Source of the DNA: Hyphomicrobiales bacterium
GTDB taxonomy: Bacteria > Pseudomonadota > Alphaproteobacteria > Rhizobiales > CAYWUX01
Assembly (NCBI GenBank): GCA_028279265.1
Contig: JANQOC010000040.1
Location: 1-5,474, forward strand
Length of the DNA stretch: 5,474 nt
Reading direction: 5' to 3'
A program made the position numbers and the translations under genes. How positions within the stretch are numbered: position 1 is the stretch's first letter; each line of letters begins with the position of its first letter. Below the pieces are notes generated by a model. That model was given only the letters and a program-made list of their open reading frames with translations. It did no database searches and was not told where the DNA came from. Below, in pieces: positions 1 through 5,353 of this stretch.

Positions 1-35
1 GAAAACGTTTTGGACCGACACCTCCGCAGCCATGA
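1..35 (+). CDS. Possible 3' end of upstream gene, probably trpE (partial)
   Basis: One forward frame, read from base 3, gives KRFGPTPPQP and then a TGA at 33-35. That stop overlaps the trpG start in an ATGA arrangement, the same junction seen twice later in this operon (trpC/moaC and moaC/moeA). In Alphaproteobacteria the gene before trpG in this block is commonly trpE, the chorismate-binding subunit of anthranilate synthase, so these may be its last ten residues. Ten residues are too few for family recognition. The other two forward frames are also open here (one to a stop at 49-51, the other running into trpG), so frame choice rests only on the overlap pattern and expected synteny. Confidence 0.35.
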   Translation, partial: KRFGPTPPQP

Positions 36-655
36 TTATCCTGATCGATAACTACGACAGTTTTACCTATAATCTCGTTCACTATATCGGTGAACTTGGC
101 GCTCCGTGCCAGGTCCATCGAAACGACAAGATTTCGGTAGACGAAGTTCTCAAGAAAAAGCCAAAGGCCATTGTGATCTCGCCAGGCCCTTGTGACCCGG
201 ATCGCGCCGGTATCTGTCTTGACCTGGTCGCACGTGCAGGCGCGGATATCCCGATCTTTGGCGTTTGCCTCGGTTTTCAGACAATCGGACAGGCTTATGG
301 GGGGTCGATCGTTCAGGCCCCACAGCTCATGCACGGGAAAATGTCCACAATTCGCTGCAAGCCCAAAGGAGTGTTCAAGGGTCTGCCGAAGTCTTTTCAG
401 GCGACGCGCTATCACTCGCTGATTGTCGAGCGCGATAGCTTGCCAAAGAAACTGGTTGTCACCGCGGAAACCACGGACGGTGTCATCATGGGGTTGCAAC
501 ACAAGACGGATCCCGTGCATGGCGTGCAGTTTCATCCCGAAAGCATTGCTTCCGAACATGGTCACGCAATTCTGGAGAATTTCCTTGATCTGGCCGGCGT
601 CAGGCGCCGCGGCAAAAAAACAGTGTCCAAAAAGAGAGCCCCGGCACTGGCCTGA
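32..655 (+). CDS. trpG: Anthranilate synthase component II, glutamine amidotransferase (TrpG)
   Basis: This class I glutamine amidotransferase releases ammonia from glutamine for TrpE, which converts chorismate to anthranilate in the first step of tryptophan synthesis; it is cytoplasmic. The 207-residue protein starts with the family's usual MIILIDNYDSFTYN. SPGPCDPDRAG (50-60) forms the conserved oxyanion-region loop. The nucleophile is Cys79 in GVCLG (77-81), and His168 with Glu170 in VQFHPE (165-170) completes the triad. HSLIVE (128-133) is also typical. Residue 82 is Phe where many relatives have His (GVCLGHQ). The last 17 or so residues form a Lys/Arg-rich tail beyond the core. No good ribosome binding site precedes the ATG, which fits coupling to an upstream gene through the ATGA overlap. 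The start is chosen by homology, because its frame stays open to the window edge. A stand-alone TrpG can also serve as PabA in folate synthesis; the sequence does not decide this. Confidence 0.95.
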   Translation: MIILIDNYDSFTYNLVHYIGELGAPCQVHRNDKISVDEVLKKKPKAIVISPGPCDPDRAGICLDLVARAGADIPIFGVCLGFQTIGQAYGGSIVQAPQLMHGKMSTIRCKPKGVFKGLPKSFQATRYHSLIVERDSLPKKLVVTAETTDGVIMGLQHKTDPVHGVQFHPESIASEHGHAILENFLDLAGVRRRGKKTVSKKRAPALA

Positions 656-683
656 CCGGTGGGTTTAGAATTACAGACTGAAG

Positions 684-1700
684 ATGGATAAATTAAAAGC
701 ACATATTGCCAAAGTCGCCGATGGTACGGCCCTGACTGTCGAAGAAGCCGCCGATGCATTCAATATCATCATGTCCGGTGAAGCGACACCATCGCAGATC
801 GGTGCTTTCCTCATGGGATTGCGTGTCCGGGGAGAGACGGTCAGTGAAATCTCAGGTGCCGCCAAAACCATGCGCAGCAAAGCGACCTCGGTGCCAATTC
901 CAGACGATGCGATCGACATCGTCGGCACGGGTGGCGATAATTCCGGCACCTACAATATTTCGACATGCGCGACTTTCGTCACCGCCGGGGCTGGTGTCAG
1001 AATTGCCAAGCACGGTAACCGCGCCCTTTCGTCCAAATCAGGTGCCGGAGATGTGCTGACCGCGCTGGGTGTCAATCTCGAAGTGCCGCCGGAAGTTATT
1101 TCAAAATGCGTTTACGAGGCGGGAGTCGGCTTCATGTTTGCCCCCGCCCATCATGCGGCCATGCGCCACGTGATGCCGGCACGGGTCGAACTTGGAACCC
1201 GGACCATATTCAATCTGCTGGGTCCCCTCTCCAATCCAGCCGGCGCCAAGCGTCTTCTTGTCGGTGTTTTTTCCGAACAATGGGTTGAACCCATGGCCCA
1301 TGTGTTCAACGAACTGGGCAACGAAAAGGTCTGGGTCGTCCATGGGTCCGACGGTCTTGATGAAATCACCACGACCGGACCGACGAAGGTCTCTGAACTC
1401 GCCAACCAGCAGGTACGGACATTTGAGATTTCTCCCGCGGATGTGGGTCTGGAAACCGTCAGGCCCGAACAGCTGAAAGGCGGTGAGCCTGAGAGTAACG
1501 CCAAGGCAATCATCGATGTGCTTGGCGGCGAAGCCGGACCGTTCCGGGATATCGTCCTCTTCAACAGTGCCGCCGCCCTCGTCGTTGCGGACAAAGCCGG
1601 CGATCTGATGGAGGGTATGACGATTGCGCGGGAGAGCATTGACAGCGGCAGTGCCCGAAAGGCTCTACAGAAGCTGATCGAAATCACCAATGGTGGCTAA
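684..1700 (+). CDS. trpD: Anthranilate phosphoribosyltransferase (TrpD)
   Basis: TrpD joins anthranilate to PRPP, giving phosphoribosyl-anthranilate and pyrophosphate, the second committed step to tryptophan. At 338 residues it is full length for the monofunctional enzyme, with no amidotransferase domain fused. The N-terminal helical part (about 1-70) includes [16 protein letters not shown] (37-52). The PRPP site shows GTGGD (81-85) followed by SGTYNIST (87-94), then [15 protein letters not shown] (109-123). The anthranilate side shows [14 protein letters not shown] (150-163) and [13 protein letters not shown] (173-185). DGLDE (223-227) supplies acidic residues that bind magnesium in this family. 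It lies 28 bases after trpG. An in-frame TAG at 666-668 rules out a much longer N-terminus. The ribosome binding site is weak, with only a loose GAAG-like stretch before the ATG. Confidence 0.97.
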   Translation: MDKLKAHIAKVADGTALTVEEAADAFNIIMSGEATPSQIGAFLMGLRVRGETVSEISGAAKTMRSKATSVPIPDDAIDIVGTGGDNSGTYNISTCATFVTAGAGVRIAKHGNRALSSKSGAGDVLTALGVNLEVPPEVISKCVYEAGVGFMFAPAHHAAMRHVMPARVELGTRTIFNLLGPLSNPAGAKRLLVGVFSEQWVEPMAHVFNELGNEKVWVVHGSDGLDEITTTGPTKVSELANQQVRTFEISPADVGLETVRPEQLKGGEPESNAKAIIDVLGGEAGPFRDIVLFNSAAALVVADKAGDLMEGMTIARESIDSGSARKALQKLIEITNGG

Positions 1701-1706
1701 AATTCC

Positions 1707-2543
1707 ATGACGGATGTCCTGGCAAAAATCGTTGACTACAAACGCGATGAGGTTGCGGCGGCCAAAAATGCCGTTTCCCAAACAGAAGTCGCGGATCAGG
1801 CTCGCGCCGCAGACGCGCCGAGAGGTTTTATTTCGAATCTGCATGCCACGGCCTCGGCAGGCCGTTTTGCGCTTATCGCAGAGATCAAGAAGGCGAGCCC
1901 GTCAAAGGGGTTGATCCGTGAGGATTTTAATCCACAAATTCTCGCCGGGAACTATGCCGCCGGGGGGGCCAGCTGCTTGTCGGTGCTGACGGACACGCCA
2001 TCTTTTCAGGGGTCGCCGGAATTTCTCAAACAGGCGAGACAGGCGGTTTCCCTGCCGGTTCTGCGCAAGGATTTCATGATCGATCCCTATCAGATTTATG
2101 AATCACGCGCCTGGGGCGCCGATTGTATTCTCTTGATCATGGCCATATTGCCGGACGAGTTGGCCCTGGAGCTGAATGAACTGGCTAATGAGCTCGGTAT
2201 GGACGTCCTGGTCGAGGTTCACGACAGGGACGAGCTTGAGCGCGGTCTGAGGCTGCCCTCACCTCTTATCGGTATTAACAATCGAAACCTGAAGACCTTT
2301 GAAACGCGTCTGGAAACAACTGCGGATCTCGCCGGACTGATCCCTGAAGATCGATTGATTGTTTCGGAAAGCGGTATATTCACTCACGCGGACCTGGAAA
2401 GGCTCGCAGAGCACCGGGTCCAGGCCTTTCTGGTCGGTGAAAGCCTCATGCGCCAGCAGGATGTAACGGAAGCAACCCGAAATTTACTTGGACTGCCAAT
2501 GGGAAGCCCCGGTGAAAACGCGTCGGATGCGCTGCAATCATGA
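1707..2543 (+). CDS. trpC: Indole-3-glycerol-phosphate synthase (TrpC), monofunctional
   Basis: TrpC closes the indole ring: it decarboxylates and cyclises carboxyphenylamino-deoxyribulose phosphate to indole-3-glycerol phosphate. The 278-residue protein is a single (beta/alpha)8 barrel with no phosphoribosylanthranilate isomerase domain, unlike the TrpC-TrpF fusion of enteric bacteria. Signature [12 protein letters not shown] (57-68) carries the Glu59 and Lys61 expected at the active site. LRKDFMID (119-126) contains the general-acid lysine, Lys121. VLVEVHD (168-174) has Glu170, GINNRNL (189-195) the conserved Asn pair, and VSESGI (219-224) and FLVGESLM (241-248) the phosphate-binding loops. 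The start lies 6 bases after the trpD stop in the same frame, so that TAA limits how far upstream it can begin. GGTGG at 1692-1696 may act as ribosome binding site. The last 15 or so residues, rich in Gly and Ser, extend past the barrel. The stop overlaps the moaC start (ATGA). Confidence 0.96.
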   Translation: MTDVLAKIVDYKRDEVAAAKNAVSQTEVADQARAADAPRGFISNLHATASAGRFALIAEIKKASPSKGLIREDFNPQILAGNYAAGGASCLSVLTDTPSFQGSPEFLKQARQAVSLPVLRKDFMIDPYQIYESRAWGADCILLIMAILPDELALELNELANELGMDVLVEVHDRDELERGLRLPSPLIGINNRNLKTFETRLETTADLAGLIPEDRLIVSESGIFTHADLERLAEHRVQAFLVGESLMRQQDVTEATRNLLGLPMGSPGENASDALQS

Positions 2544-3040
2544 CCAAGGAGAAAAATCTTTCACACCTCAATGAACGCGGTGAAGCCAATATGGTGGATG
2601 TTTCGGCGAAACCTCCGACCCGGCGAACGGCGGTCGCGACAGGCTTTGTGGCGATGCAATCCGCCACCCTGGACCTCTTGCTTCAGGGAGCGGCAAAGAA
2701 AGGCGACGTCCTCGCCACGGCGCGGATAGCCGGTATCATGGCGGCGAAGAAAACACATGAACTCATACCGCTTTGCCACCCCCTCCCCATTTCAAAAATT
2801 GCGATTGATTTTGAAGAACAGAAGGAAGATCCGGGCATCCAGGTTACGGCGTCTGTGCTTGTCGACGGTAAGACAGGGGTGGAAATGGAGGCGCTCACAG
2901 CCGTGTCTGTTGCCTGTCTGACAATCTATGACATGCTCAAGGCCGTCGACCGCAGCATGGGTTTCCGCGATATTCGCTTGCTTGAAAAAACCGGCGGACA
3001 ATCCGGAGATTTTCGTCAAGGGGAGCATTCGGAGACATGA
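2540..3040 (+). CDS. moaC: Cyclic pyranopterin monophosphate synthase (MoaC)
   Basis: MoaC works with the radical-SAM enzyme MoaA in the first stage of molybdenum cofactor synthesis, turning 3',8-cyclo-7,8-dihydro-GTP into cyclic pyranopterin monophosphate. At 166 residues it matches the usual family size. Signature stretches are [15 protein letters not shown] (10-24), [18 protein letters not shown] (53-70), [11 protein letters not shown] (72-82), [16 protein letters not shown] (110-125) and YDMLKAVDR (130-138). Residues matching known active-site positions of the E. coli enzyme, offset by three, are Lys54, His80, Glu115, Glu117, Asp131 and Lys134, all present. The tail is short and hydrophilic. 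The ATG lies inside the trpC stop (ATGA) and the stop inside the moeA start (ATGA), so translation is probably coupled on both sides. A purine-rich AAGGAG at 2546-2551 sits just after this ATG, but no in-frame start follows it at a useful distance. moaA is not in the window. Confidence 0.97.
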   Translation: MTKEKNLSHLNERGEANMVDVSAKPPTRRTAVATGFVAMQSATLDLLLQGAAKKGDVLATARIAGIMAAKKTHELIPLCHPLPISKIAIDFEEQKEDPGIQVTASVLVDGKTGVEMEALTAVSVACLTIYDMLKAVDRSMGFRDIRLLEKTGGQSGDFRQGEHSET

Positions 3041-4242
3041 ACGCCCTGTCGGTTTCTGAAGCGCTGGAGCAGGTTCTCAATGGCGCTCAACCCCGGGACA
3101 AAATAGAAATTGCCATTACAGATGCTCTGGGCACGGTCCTGGCCGAGGATCTCAAAGCCAGAATTACGCAACCGCCTTTTCACGCATCCGCAATGGATGG
3201 CTATGCGGTTCGCTCCGGCGATATTGGAACTGTTCCCGTTCGACTGAGAATCGTCGGCGAATCCGCTGCCGGTCATGGTATGACCGGGACATTGAAAGCC
3301 GGTGAGGCCGCAAGAATTTTCACCGGTGCCCCGGTTCCCGACGGTGCGGATACGATTGTCATCCAGGAAGATACGGAACGGAACGAGCAGGAAGTCCTCA
3401 TCCAAGTCTCTAATCCGCCCGGAACCTATATCCGGCGCCAGGGTTACGATTTTGCCGAAGGCGATGTTCTCCTCTCTGAGCGAACCCTGCTGACGGCCCG
3501 GACGCTTTCACTGGCGGCGGCAATGAATCATGACAAGGTCTCGGTCTTTCGCCAGCCCCGGGTCGCCATATTGTCGACCGGTGACGAACTGGTGATGCCG
3601 GGAGAAAAACCCAATCCGGAACAGATTATTTCTTCAACCCCCGTCGGGCTCGCCGCCCTCGTTTCCCGATCCGGCGGCATTCCCGACCTTCTGGGCATCG
3701 CCCGGGACACCGCAGAAAGTCTGGGTGAACATATCGAAAAGGCGAAAGAAGCCGATATTCTGGTGACCATCGGTGGGGCTTCGGTGGGGGATCATGATCT
3801 CGTTCAGGAAATCATGACCGACCACGGCATGAAGCTTGATTTCTGGAAGATCGCCATGCGCCCGGGAAAGCCCCTGATGTTCGGCGCCAGAAATCATCAA
3901 CGGATCCTGGGATTGCCGGGGAATCCGGTTTCGGCAATGATATGTGGCCGTATCTTTCTGGTGCCGCTGGTGAAAAAGCTGGCGGGTTTGAAAGAGGCCG
4001 GCGAGGAGACCCAGTCCCTTCCCCTGGCCAAGGCGGTTAGCGCCAATGGTCCGAGAGAGCACTATATGCGTGCCGAATATGTCACCGACAAAGCAGGAAA
4101 CAGGCAGGTCCGCACGTTCGATGACCAGGATAGCTCCCTTCTCGCAACGCTCGCTCGGGCCGACTGTCTCGTTGTCCGTCCTGTCGGTGACATCGCCAGA
4201 GAGGCGGGTGCCGAAGTCCCTGTACTGGCCCTGGATTTCTAG
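3037..4242 (+). CDS. moeA: Molybdopterin molybdenumtransferase (MoeA)
   Basis: MoeA carries out the last general step of molybdenum cofactor synthesis, inserting molybdate into adenylylated molybdopterin. The 401-residue protein has the usual four-domain plan. The N-terminal part includes [12 protein letters not shown] (51-62) with the conserved acidic residue Asp54, and [15 protein letters not shown] (94-108). [13 protein letters not shown] (131-143) belongs to the small second domain. The MogA-like domain (about 174-315) shows [10 protein letters not shown] (177-186), [11 protein letters not shown] (244-254), the MRPGKP loop (274-279) and GLPGNPVSA (292-300). The C-terminal beta domain runs from about 325. 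The stretch [16 protein letters not shown] (194-209) has Thr201 where relatives usually have Asn (a DSN-type motif). The start overlaps the moaC stop; AAGGGGAG at 3019-3026 is the likely ribosome binding site. It is apparently the last gene of the operon. A paralogous glp-type role is possible, but pairing with moaC favours a true MoeA. Confidence 0.96.
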   Translation: MNALSVSEALEQVLNGAQPRDKIEIAITDALGTVLAEDLKARITQPPFHASAMDGYAVRSGDIGTVPVRLRIVGESAAGHGMTGTLKAGEAARIFTGAPVPDGADTIVIQEDTERNEQEVLIQVSNPPGTYIRRQGYDFAEGDVLLSERTLLTARTLSLAAAMNHDKVSVFRQPRVAILSTGDELVMPGEKPNPEQIISSTPVGLAALVSRSGGIPDLLGIARDTAESLGEHIEKAKEADILVTIGGASVGDHDLVQEIMTDHGMKLDFWKIAMRPGKPLMFGARNHQRILGLPGNPVSAMICGRIFLVPLVKKLAGLKEAGEETQSLPLAKAVSANGPREHYMRAEYVTDKAGNRQVRTFDDQDSSLLATLARADCLVVRPVGDIAREAGAEVPVLALDF

Positions 4243-4269
4243 GATTCCTTAATTTTGGACCGATAATGT

Positions 4270-4314
4270 AGCTGGTTCCCGAGTTTCTTGCCTGTCCGGG
4301 AATTTCCACCAGCT
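4270..4314. other. Bipartite stem-loop downstream of moeA
   Basis: AGCTGGT at 4270-4276 pairs with ACCAGCT at 4308-4314 (7 bp). Inside it TCCCG at 4277-4281 pairs with CGGGA at 4297-4301 (5 bp), leaving a 15-base loop and a one-sided 6-base bulge at 4302-4307. It begins 28 bases after the moeA stop. No run of T follows on either strand, so it is not a textbook intrinsic terminator. It could protect the 3' end of the trp-moa-moe transcript or help a Rho-dependent stop; that role is inference. Confidence 0.45.
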
Positions 4315-4326
4315 CTTGCTCATACA

Positions 4327-4347
4327 CGGCGATAAGCCGAGATTTTT
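4327..4347 (+). terminator. Weak candidate intrinsic terminator after moeA
   Basis: CGGC at 4327-4330 and GCCG at 4336-4339 form a 4-bp GC stem with a GATAA loop. After three bases comes TTTTT (4343-4347) and a further T/A-rich stretch. Position, between moeA and the lexA promoter on the strand of the operon, is right. The stem is shorter than in most intrinsic terminators, so this is a candidate only. Confidence 0.35.
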
Positions 4348-4391
4348 CAATTTATTATCTTAAATCCCGATTTTAACGTAATTTTAAGCGC

Positions 4392-4420
4392 TTGCGGAAC
4401 ACAAATAGAACACGTATATT
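4392..4420 (+). promoter_or_regulatory. Predicted sigma70-type promoter of lexA
   Basis: TTGCGG at 4392-4397 is a plausible -35 element, and TATATT at 4415-4420 a good -10 element, separated by exactly 17 bp. Transcription would begin near 4427, leaving a leader of roughly 110 bases before the lexA ATG. The LexA box at 4397-4411 fills the spacer, so bound repressor would block RNA polymerase directly. That coincidence strengthens both calls, although alphaproteobacterial -35/-10 elements are loose and no start site has been measured here. Confidence 0.7.
4397..4411 (-). promoter_or_regulatory. SOS box (LexA operator), perfect GTTC-N7-GTTC
   Basis: The + strand reads GAACACAAATAGAAC, which on the other strand is GTTCTATTTGTGTTC. 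This matches the direct-repeat operator GTTC-N7-GTTC known for alphaproteobacterial LexA, unlike the palindromic CTGT-N8-ACAG of E. coli. It lies 124 bases upstream of the lexA start and between the predicted -35 and -10 elements. Autorepression relieved by RecA-stimulated LexA cleavage after DNA damage is the expected behaviour, by analogy with the class. Confidence 0.88.
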
Positions 4421-4421
4421 T

Positions 4422-4436
4422 GTTCATGGTTTGTTT
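4422..4436 (+). promoter_or_regulatory. Second, near-consensus SOS box (GTTC-N7-GTTT)
   Basis: GTTCATGGTTTGTTT carries both half-sites at the correct 11-base period, with one mismatch in the last base (GTTT for GTTC). It points opposite to the first box and lies directly after the -10 element, over the predicted start of transcription. It could be a weaker second operator giving graded autorepression. With one mismatch in a short motif it could also arise by chance. Confidence 0.5.
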
Positions 4437-4440
4437 GATT

Positions 4441-4452
4441 CGCAATATTGCG
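4441..4452. repeat. Perfect 12-bp palindrome in the lexA leader
   Basis: CGCAATATTGCG is a perfect inverted repeat without spacer, about 15-25 bases after the predicted transcription start. With no loop it would make a poor RNA hairpin, so a site for a dimeric DNA-binding protein is the likelier function if it has one. I do not recognise it as a known operator. Confidence 0.4.
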
Positions 4453-4534
4453 TTCGTTCCATGCATCTGATTTTGGAATTTCAACCGATTTAAGCGGTTC
4501 GCTGATCGCCGATTGACATGAAAAGGTTCCCTAA

Positions 4535-5242
4535 ATGCTCACACCAAAACAGAAAGAACTGCTGCTGTATATCAACAAACGTCTCAAGGAAAGCGGCGTT
4601 CCCCCCTCTTTCGATGAAATGAAGGACGCCCTGGATCTGCGCTCGAAGTCGGGAATTCATCGCCTCATTACAGCCCTTGAAGAACGCGGCTTTATTCGCC
4701 GTCTGCCCCACCGGGCACGTGCCCTCGAAGTGCTGAAATTACCGGAATCTTCGTCCCCGGAATCAATTGCCCGGACAAGCGGCGGCTTTTCGCCAAGTGT
4801 CATCGAAGGCAGTCTTGGAAAATCAGAAGATCAATTTGCTAATCCCCCGGAATTCGGAGAATCCGTGAGCGTACCTCTTATGGGGCGTATCGCAGCGGGT
4901 GTCCCCATTGCGGCCATACAGGATCGTAGCCGCGATATCGACGTACCGCCGGACATCCTTCGCAGCGGCGAACATTTTGCCCTTGAAGTCAAAGGGGATT
5001 CGATGATCGAAGCTGGTATATTTGAAGGTGACACGGTCATTATCATGAAGAGCGATACGGCCGATACCGGTGATATTGTCGTCGCCCTGGTTGACGATGA
5101 GGAAGCAACCTTGAAGCGGTTGCGCCGCAAAGGTAATTCCGTTGCCCTGGAAGCCGCCAACCCGGCTTATGAAACCCGTATCTTCGGACCGGATAGGGTG
5201 AAGATTCAGGGCAGGCTCGTGGGTCTCATTCGTAAATATTGA
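4535..5242 (+). CDS. lexA: LexA repressor, self-cleaving SOS regulator
   Basis: LexA represses DNA-damage genes and cuts itself when stimulated by RecA filaments on single-stranded DNA. The 235-residue protein starts with a winged helix-turn-helix domain (1 to about 70), with [20 protein letters not shown] (25-44) around the recognition helix and [19 protein letters not shown] (48-66) as the wing. A low-complexity linker follows (about 71-112), longer than in E. coli LexA (202 residues) but usual for Alphaproteobacteria. The S24 peptidase domain has the Ala121-Gly122 cleavage bond in RIAAGVP, catalytic Ser156 in GDSM, and Lys194 in ATLKRL. The Ala-to-Ser distance (35) equals that of E. coli and the Ser-to-Lys distance is 38. 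An in-frame TAA directly before the ATG (4532-4534) excludes an upstream start, and AAAAGG at 4521-4526 is a well-placed ribosome binding site. Two SOS boxes upstream imply autoregulation. It is transcribed separately from moeA. Confidence 0.97.
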   Translation: MLTPKQKELLLYINKRLKESGVPPSFDEMKDALDLRSKSGIHRLITALEERGFIRRLPHRARALEVLKLPESSSPESIARTSGGFSPSVIEGSLGKSEDQFANPPEFGESVSVPLMGRIAAGVPIAAIQDRSRDIDVPPDILRSGEHFALEVKGDSMIEAGIFEGDTVIIMKSDTADTGDIVVALVDDEEATLKRLRRKGNSVALEAANPAYETRIFGPDRVKIQGRLVGLIRKY

Positions 5243-5271
5243 TCGCCAAGCTTCGCAACCCGCTCGATTGC

Positions 5272-5291
5272 AACCGGCAGTTTCGGTTTTT
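5272..5291 (+). terminator. Weak candidate terminator after lexA
   Basis: AACCG at 5272-5276 pairs with CGGTT at 5284-5288 across a 7-base loop, and the run of T from 5287 to 5291 overlaps the end of the stem. It lies 30 bases after the lexA stop, in the gap between two converging genes where a terminator is expected. A 5-bp stem with two A-T pairs at its base is weak, so other signals may do the work. Confidence 0.35.
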
Positions 5292-5330
5292 GACAGTCGC
5301 ACGGCCTTGGCGGGTACGACACGGGGTGCT

Positions 5331-5342
5331 GCAATCGATTGC
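5331..5342. repeat. Perfect 12-bp palindrome between lexA and comEC
   Basis: GCAATCGATTGC is a perfect inverted repeat. Its left part also forms an inverted repeat with an earlier copy: TCGATTGCA at 5264-5272 against TGCAATCGA at 5330-5338. The longer pairing would enclose the candidate terminator stem at 5272-5288. It sits 12 bases beyond the comEC stop in the convergent gap. Function unknown; it may contribute to 3'-end structure of either transcript. Confidence 0.35.
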
Positions 5343-5353
5343 CAATATTGAGT

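Noticed and set aside
1..31. Possible trp leader or attenuator before trpG
   Set aside because: Only 31 bases are visible, with no tandem Trp codons or hairpin, and the ATGA overlap suggests an upstream coding gene instead.
1151..1690. Long minus-strand open frame (179 aa) opposite trpD
   Set aside because: It lies wholly antisense to a well-supported gene, is rich in Ser, Pro and Arg as expected of a shadow frame, and shows no family motif or ribosome binding site that I can see.
3634..4062. Minus-strand open frame (142 aa) opposite moeA
   Set aside because: It is antisense to the conserved MogA-like domain of MoeA, with no motif of its own.
4386..4393. AAGCGCTT palindrome as an operator
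   Set aside because: Eight bases is short enough to occur by chance and it overlaps the proposed -35 element; no known regulator site matches it clearly.
4518..4622. Small overlapping frame (34 aa) starting 17 bases before lexA in another frame
   Set aside because: Its ATG has no ribosome binding site, the AAAAGG that follows serves the lexA start, and the codons after 4535 are those of LexA read out of frame. A regulatory upstream frame is possible but unsupported.
4823..5302. Minus-strand open frame (159 aa) starting in the lexA-comEC gap
   Set aside because: Almost all of it is antisense to the lexA protease domain, where every catalytic motif is accounted for on the + strand. Its product resembles no family I recognise.
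5244..5312. CGCCAAG (5244-5250) and CTTGGCG (5306-5312) as terminator arms
   Set aside because: The 7-bp arms are separated by 55 bases and have no T-run after them. They could form a long-range stem but do not make a convincing terminator on their own.
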